A stretch of DNA of 7,521 bases from Lentisphaerota bacterium (lineage in GTDB: Bacteria; Verrucomicrobiota; Kiritimatiellia; UBA8416; JAFGTH01): NCBI GenBank assembly GCA_016934225.1, contig JAFGTH010000003.1, forward strand, positions 1-7,521. Direction: 5' to 3'. The position numbers and the translations under genes are program-made. Positions 5,454-7,521 of the stretch are shown piece after piece (within the stretch, counting starts at the first letter, position 1; each line of letters starts with the position of its first letter). The notes beneath the pieces are model-generated. The model had not been told where the DNA came from. It searched no databases and saw nothing but the letters and a program-made list of their open reading frames with translations.

Positions 5454-5864
5454 TTACGGGTCAATGTTTTCGAGTTTGAGAGTATCCATGTCAATACGCC
5501 GATAGAAACAATTACGGGGCTCCCCCCTGCGATTCTTTGTGTGGCAAATACCGCCTCTACGGGGCCTTACTTTATAAAGCAAGGAATTCTGCTCGCAATT
5601 GACGTATGCCTCCATAATTGCGTATGTCTCGCCCGAAGTCTTGCCTTTCTCCCATATTTCGTTGCGCGATGTGCTCCAGAGAATAAGTGTCCGAGTTTGG
5701 AAGGATCGTTTCATTGCTATTTCATTAGTATAAGCTATAAGAATAACCTCTTGCGTATCTATGTTCTGAATGGCAACCGGAATGACATTCGGGCAGTTTT
5801 TGCCTGTCGCAGCGATCTTGCCAAAGTTCAATGCCAGGTTGTTACTTTCCTCGAGCGCGCTCAT
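5454..5864 (-). CDS. hisI: Phosphoribosyl-AMP cyclohydrolase
   Basis: HisI opens the purine ring of phosphoribosyl-AMP to give ProFAR, the third step of histidine synthesis, in the cytoplasm. The 136-aa product has the usual length for a stand-alone HisI without HisE. Family landmarks are VIPVAIQNIDTQEVILIAYTNEIA (27-50), LWSTSRNEIWEKGKTSGE (62-79), YVNCEQNSLLYKVRP (87-101) and GICHTKNRRGEPRNCFYRR (105-123). The three zinc cysteines are present (Cys90, Cys107, Cys119), with about five extra residues between the last two. The acidic Mg2+ motif D-C-D-x-D reads N-C-E-Q-N here, which is unusual but probably a lineage variant, since everything else is intact. The ATG at 5864 follows AGGAA (5871-5875) at 6 nt. 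No other his gene is in the window; the nearest gene on the strand is the unrelated GspG-like one, 119 bp downstream. Confidence 0.92.
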   Translation of the reverse strand: MSALEESNNLALNFGKIAATGKNCPNVIPVAIQNIDTQEVILIAYTNEIAMKRSFQTRTLILWSTSRNEIWEKGKTSGETYAIMEAYVNCEQNSLLYKVRPRRGGICHTKNRRGEPRNCFYRRIDMDTLKLENIDP

Positions 5865-5885
5865 ATAACATTCCTATTGTTGAAC

Positions 5886-5915
5886 AGTCTACACAACACC
5901 GCTATGCAAGGACAA
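5886..5915 (-). promoter_or_regulatory. Candidate hisI promoter
   Basis: Read on the minus strand, TTGTCC (5915-5910, 4 of 6) and TAGACT (5891-5886, 4 of 6) are 18 nt apart, giving a short leader that contains the AGGAA ribosome site. There is no room for a T-box or a histidine attenuator leader peptide downstream of this promoter. Confidence 0.3.
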
Positions 5916-6031
5916 GTGAAAGAAAATGGAACCATGAAGGTCAAAAATCTATTCTGTTCATTAAAAAAACGCTTTTCTTCAACCCAATATGCTCAATTCC
6001 TGCGCACTGTTCCAATCAAACCCGATTATTT

Positions 6032-6098
6032 CACGGCCCGTGCGCCGTGCGCTTGCGCGATGGCAATGTCTTTATTCCTGGGCGTCATGACGGCCCAG
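6032..6098. repeat. Cluster of short inverted repeats in the hisI upstream region
   Basis: CACGGC (6032-6037) pairs with GCCGTG (6044-6049). GCGC-TT-GCGC follows at about 6049-6058. CTGGGC (6078-6083) pairs with GCCCAG (6093-6098) around the palindrome GTCATGAC (6084-6091). The block is visibly richer in GC than its surroundings and may be a structured RNA or a dispersed palindromic element. Confidence 0.4.
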
Positions 6099-6416
6099 TT
6101 ACAAGACCCATGCCGTTTTCAGGCAAAAAACAGGCAAATTGCTCTAAAATTCCATATATAACCTAAACAAACTTTTAAAGGATTGTGGCTTTTTGGCGTA
6201 AAGCGGGGTATTATATGTACAGGGAAGTTTAAAGAAATAAGGCGGTTCAGGACAGCCTGCGATGTTCTGGACCAAAGTCGGACTGCAGCATTACTTGTTT
6301 CACATTAAGAGTAATACATAAGGCAGACAAGTTGCCGGGTTTGAGTTGCAGGCAAATGGGTGATGTATGTATCTGCGATACGCCAAGCGCAAATTTTATT
6401 TCCGACAGAGAAACAC

Positions 6417-6423
6417 AAAGGAG
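6417..6423 (+). promoter_or_regulatory. Ribosome binding site for the GTG start at 6433
   Basis: AAAGGAG is the strongest Shine-Dalgarno in the window and lies 9 nt before the GTG at 6433. It favours that start over an in-frame ATG at 6367, which would place about 22 mostly basic residues before the signal peptide. Confidence 0.65.
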
Positions 6424-6432
6424 AAACGGCGT

Positions 6433-7521
6433 GTGATCTTTGGCAAAACCGGCGCGTTGTTTTCCGCAGGCTGCGCTGTTTTGATCTTGGCGTCCGAATT
6501 GCTCGCCGGTGAACCGGCAATCGTAAACGGGCCGGGGGCTTCTGTTACTGTAACTAACATAGCGATGGGATCTACATGGAAATATCTGGATGATGGTTCT
6601 GATCAAGGCACAAACTGGCGAGAGATATCATTCAATGACTCTGGATGGTCTTCAGGGCCGGCAGAGCTTGGGTATGGAGACGGCGATGAAGCAACAGTGG
6701 TCAGCTATGGTCCCGATAAGAACAACAAGTATATCACAACCTACTTCAGATGCTCGTTCATAGACGACGGGAGCGTAGTTTGCACAAACGCCAGAATCAG
6801 GATTCTTCGCGACGACGGTTCTGTGTCTTATTTGAACGGCACAGAAATCAATCGCGCAAACATGCCAAGCGGAGAAATCGGCTATCAAACTCTCGCTTCC
6901 AGCGCCATTGAAGAAACTGAGAACACATCGTACACAACGAATTGGCCCGTTAAGGGGACAAATTTTCTTGCCGTTGAGATACATCAAGCGGATTTAAAGA
7001 GTTCAGATATAAGTTTTGACTTCGAGTTTATTTCCTACGGCGTCGGCGGTTCCGACGGCGCTTCCAACATTACAGCCAGCGCGGCAACGCTCTATGGTAA
7101 TTTGATGAATACTGGATCCGTACCGACAACCGTTCACCTGTATTGGGGTGATAACGACGGAACAAACAATAAAGCGGCTTGGGATCATTGGACAAACTTC
7201 GGCGTTCAAGCCGAGGGATTATTGACCACCAATATTACAGGGTTAACGCCCGATACTACTTATTATTTCCGGTTCTACGCCACAAACTCCTATGGCGACG
7301 ATTGGGCAATTCCGAGTGAAAGCTTCCAATCAGGCTCCGGCGATCCGGTTATTATCAACAACGCGGCTTCCAATCTTACGGTTAACAGCGCAAACCTGAA
7401 CGGCTATCTGACATCAACCGGTCTGGCCACGACAACAGTTCATCTGTATTGGGGTGATAACGACGGAACAAACAATAAAGCGGCTTGGGATCATTGGACA
7501 AACTTCGGCGTTCAAGCCGAG
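6433..7521 (+). CDS. Secreted surface protein with jelly-roll-like domain and Fn3-like repeats (partial)
   Basis: An open frame runs from the GTG at 6433 through the window end (363 codons, C-terminus missing). Residues 1-26 form a signal peptide (IFGKTG, then ALFSAGCAVLILASELLAG), so the protein is exported. Residues about 45-200 match a domain common in PVC surface proteins: STWKYLDDGSDQGTNW, GPAELGYGDGDEATVVSYG, NKYITTYFR, and the hallmark RILRDDGSVSYLNGTEINRANMP; a galactose-binding-like beta-sandwich is likely. From 209 come Fn3-like repeats with a period of 102 residues: unit 1 at about 209-306 (SNITASAATLYGNL to TTYYFRFYATNSYGD) and unit 2 from about 311 to the edge. The repeats hold a Asp/Asn-rich strand-loop (LYWGDNDGTNNKAAWDHW) that is identical in both. 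Such proteins are usually long adhesins or cell-surface proteins with a C-terminal sorting signal; that end is not visible. An ATG start at 6367 is the alternative. Confidence 0.93.
   Translation, partial: MIFGKTGALFSAGCAVLILASELLAGEPAIVNGPGASVTVTNIAMGSTWKYLDDGSDQGTNWREISFNDSGWSSGPAELGYGDGDEATVVSYGPDKNNKYITTYFRCSFIDDGSVVCTNARIRILRDDGSVSYLNGTEINRANMPSGEIGYQTLASSAIEETENTSYTTNWPVKGTNFLAVEIHQADLKSSDISFDFEFISYGVGGSDGASNITASAATLYGNLMNTGSVPTTVHLYWGDNDGTNNKAAWDHWTNFGVQAEGLLTTNITGLTPDTTYYFRFYATNSYGDDWAIPSESFQSGSGDPVIINNAASNLTVNSANLNGYLTSTGLATTTVHLYWGDNDGTNNKAAWDHWTNFGVQAE
7138..7215 (+). repeat. Exact 78-bp direct repeat, copy 1
   Basis: This stretch is identical base for base to 7444-7521, 306 bp (102 codons) further on. 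It encodes the middle of Fn3-like unit 1. On its left side the two copies quickly diverge. Confidence 0.95.
7444..7521 (+). repeat. Exact 78-bp direct repeat, copy 2 (reaches window end)
   Basis: This is the second copy of the 7138-7215 sequence. Identity may continue past the window, so the true length is at least 78 bp. Confidence 0.95.

Larger units (their letters stand above)
5865..6432. other. Long intergenic region without a convincing gene
   Basis: About 570 bp separate the divergent hisI and repeat-protein genes. Open frames here on both strands lack family resemblance and mostly lack ribosome sites. The stretch holds the hisI promoter side (5865-5915), an A/T-rich part, a hairpin-rich GC block (6032-6098), a short direct repeat of CAGGCAAA near 6118-6137, and a possible -10 element TATTAT (6209-6214) for the downstream gene with no good -35. 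Nothing clearly identifiable was seen between 6215 and 6416. Confidence 0.6.

Noticed and set aside
6026..6088. Minus-strand 20-codon frame (MTPRNKDIAIAQAHGARAVK)
   Set aside because: It looks protein-like by eye, but it is tiny, has no ribosome site and overlaps the palindrome block. Nothing else supports it.
5451..6161. Long plus-strand open frame (236 codons) over and beyond hisI
   Set aside because: It is antisense to hisI over most of its length, has no family resemblance, and hisI explains the open frame there. Its tail from the ATG at 5934 (75 codons) has only a weak ribosome site and no recognisable features.
5865..6432. tRNA, riboswitch or histidine leader in the long spacer
   Set aside because: No cloverleaf, T-box or run of His codons was found by eye, and the predicted hisI leader is too short for an attenuator.
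6247..6606. Minus-strand open frame of 119 codons near the repeat-protein start
   Set aside because: It runs antisense into the well-supported surface protein and shows no domain or ribosome site.

Overview
The window most likely comes from the chromosome of a bacterium in the PVC superphylum. A member of the Kiritimatiellota, Lentisphaerota or Planctomycetota fits best. This is inferred from gene content, not from a marker gene. The pointers are an S1-type sulfatase, a secreted glycan-binding protein, Zn-ribbon/GspG pseudopilin-like and lipoprotein genes, and a surface protein with a jelly-roll-like domain followed by near-identical Fn3-like repeats. Base composition is moderate throughout, and no rRNA, tRNA, CRISPR array or insertion sequence was seen.

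Layout. (1) Positions 1-2152, minus strand: a sulfatase gene (830-2152), then 53 bp downstream a secreted carbohydrate-binding-type protein (1-776, C-terminus beyond the window). (2) Positions 2259-3104, plus strand: a divergent AraC-family regulator. The 106-bp gap holds overlapping candidate promoters, so regions 1 and 2 look like a small regulated locus for a sulfated glycan. (3) Positions 3105-3364: a non-coding stretch with two good hairpins. (4) Positions 3365-4495: two paralogous lipoproteins facing tail to tail, 9 bp apart, with a perfect 14-bp palindrome at the junction. (5) Positions 4663-5334, minus strand: an unusual protein joining an N-terminal four-Cys zinc ribbon, a charged linker, one membrane helix and a GspG-like pseudopilin domain. 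(6) Positions 5454-5864, minus strand: hisI (phosphoribosyl-AMP cyclohydrolase), with unusual residues at the expected Mg2+ site. (7) Positions 5865-6432: about 570 bp without a convincing gene, with clustered hairpins. (8) Positions 6433-7521, plus strand: the start of a large secreted repeat protein that runs off the window.

How the parts may work together. The sulfatase (predicted cytoplasmic, no signal peptide) and the exported binding protein probably act on the same sulfated polysaccharide under control of the AraC regulator. The two lipoproteins share a compact Ig-like module and lie beside the GspG-like protein, so they may belong to one envelope system. This is the most original part of the window, but no function can be assigned from sequence alone. 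Two genes (the shorter lipoprotein and the GspG-like protein) appear to start almost exactly where a predicted transcript would begin, which suggests leaderless mRNAs.
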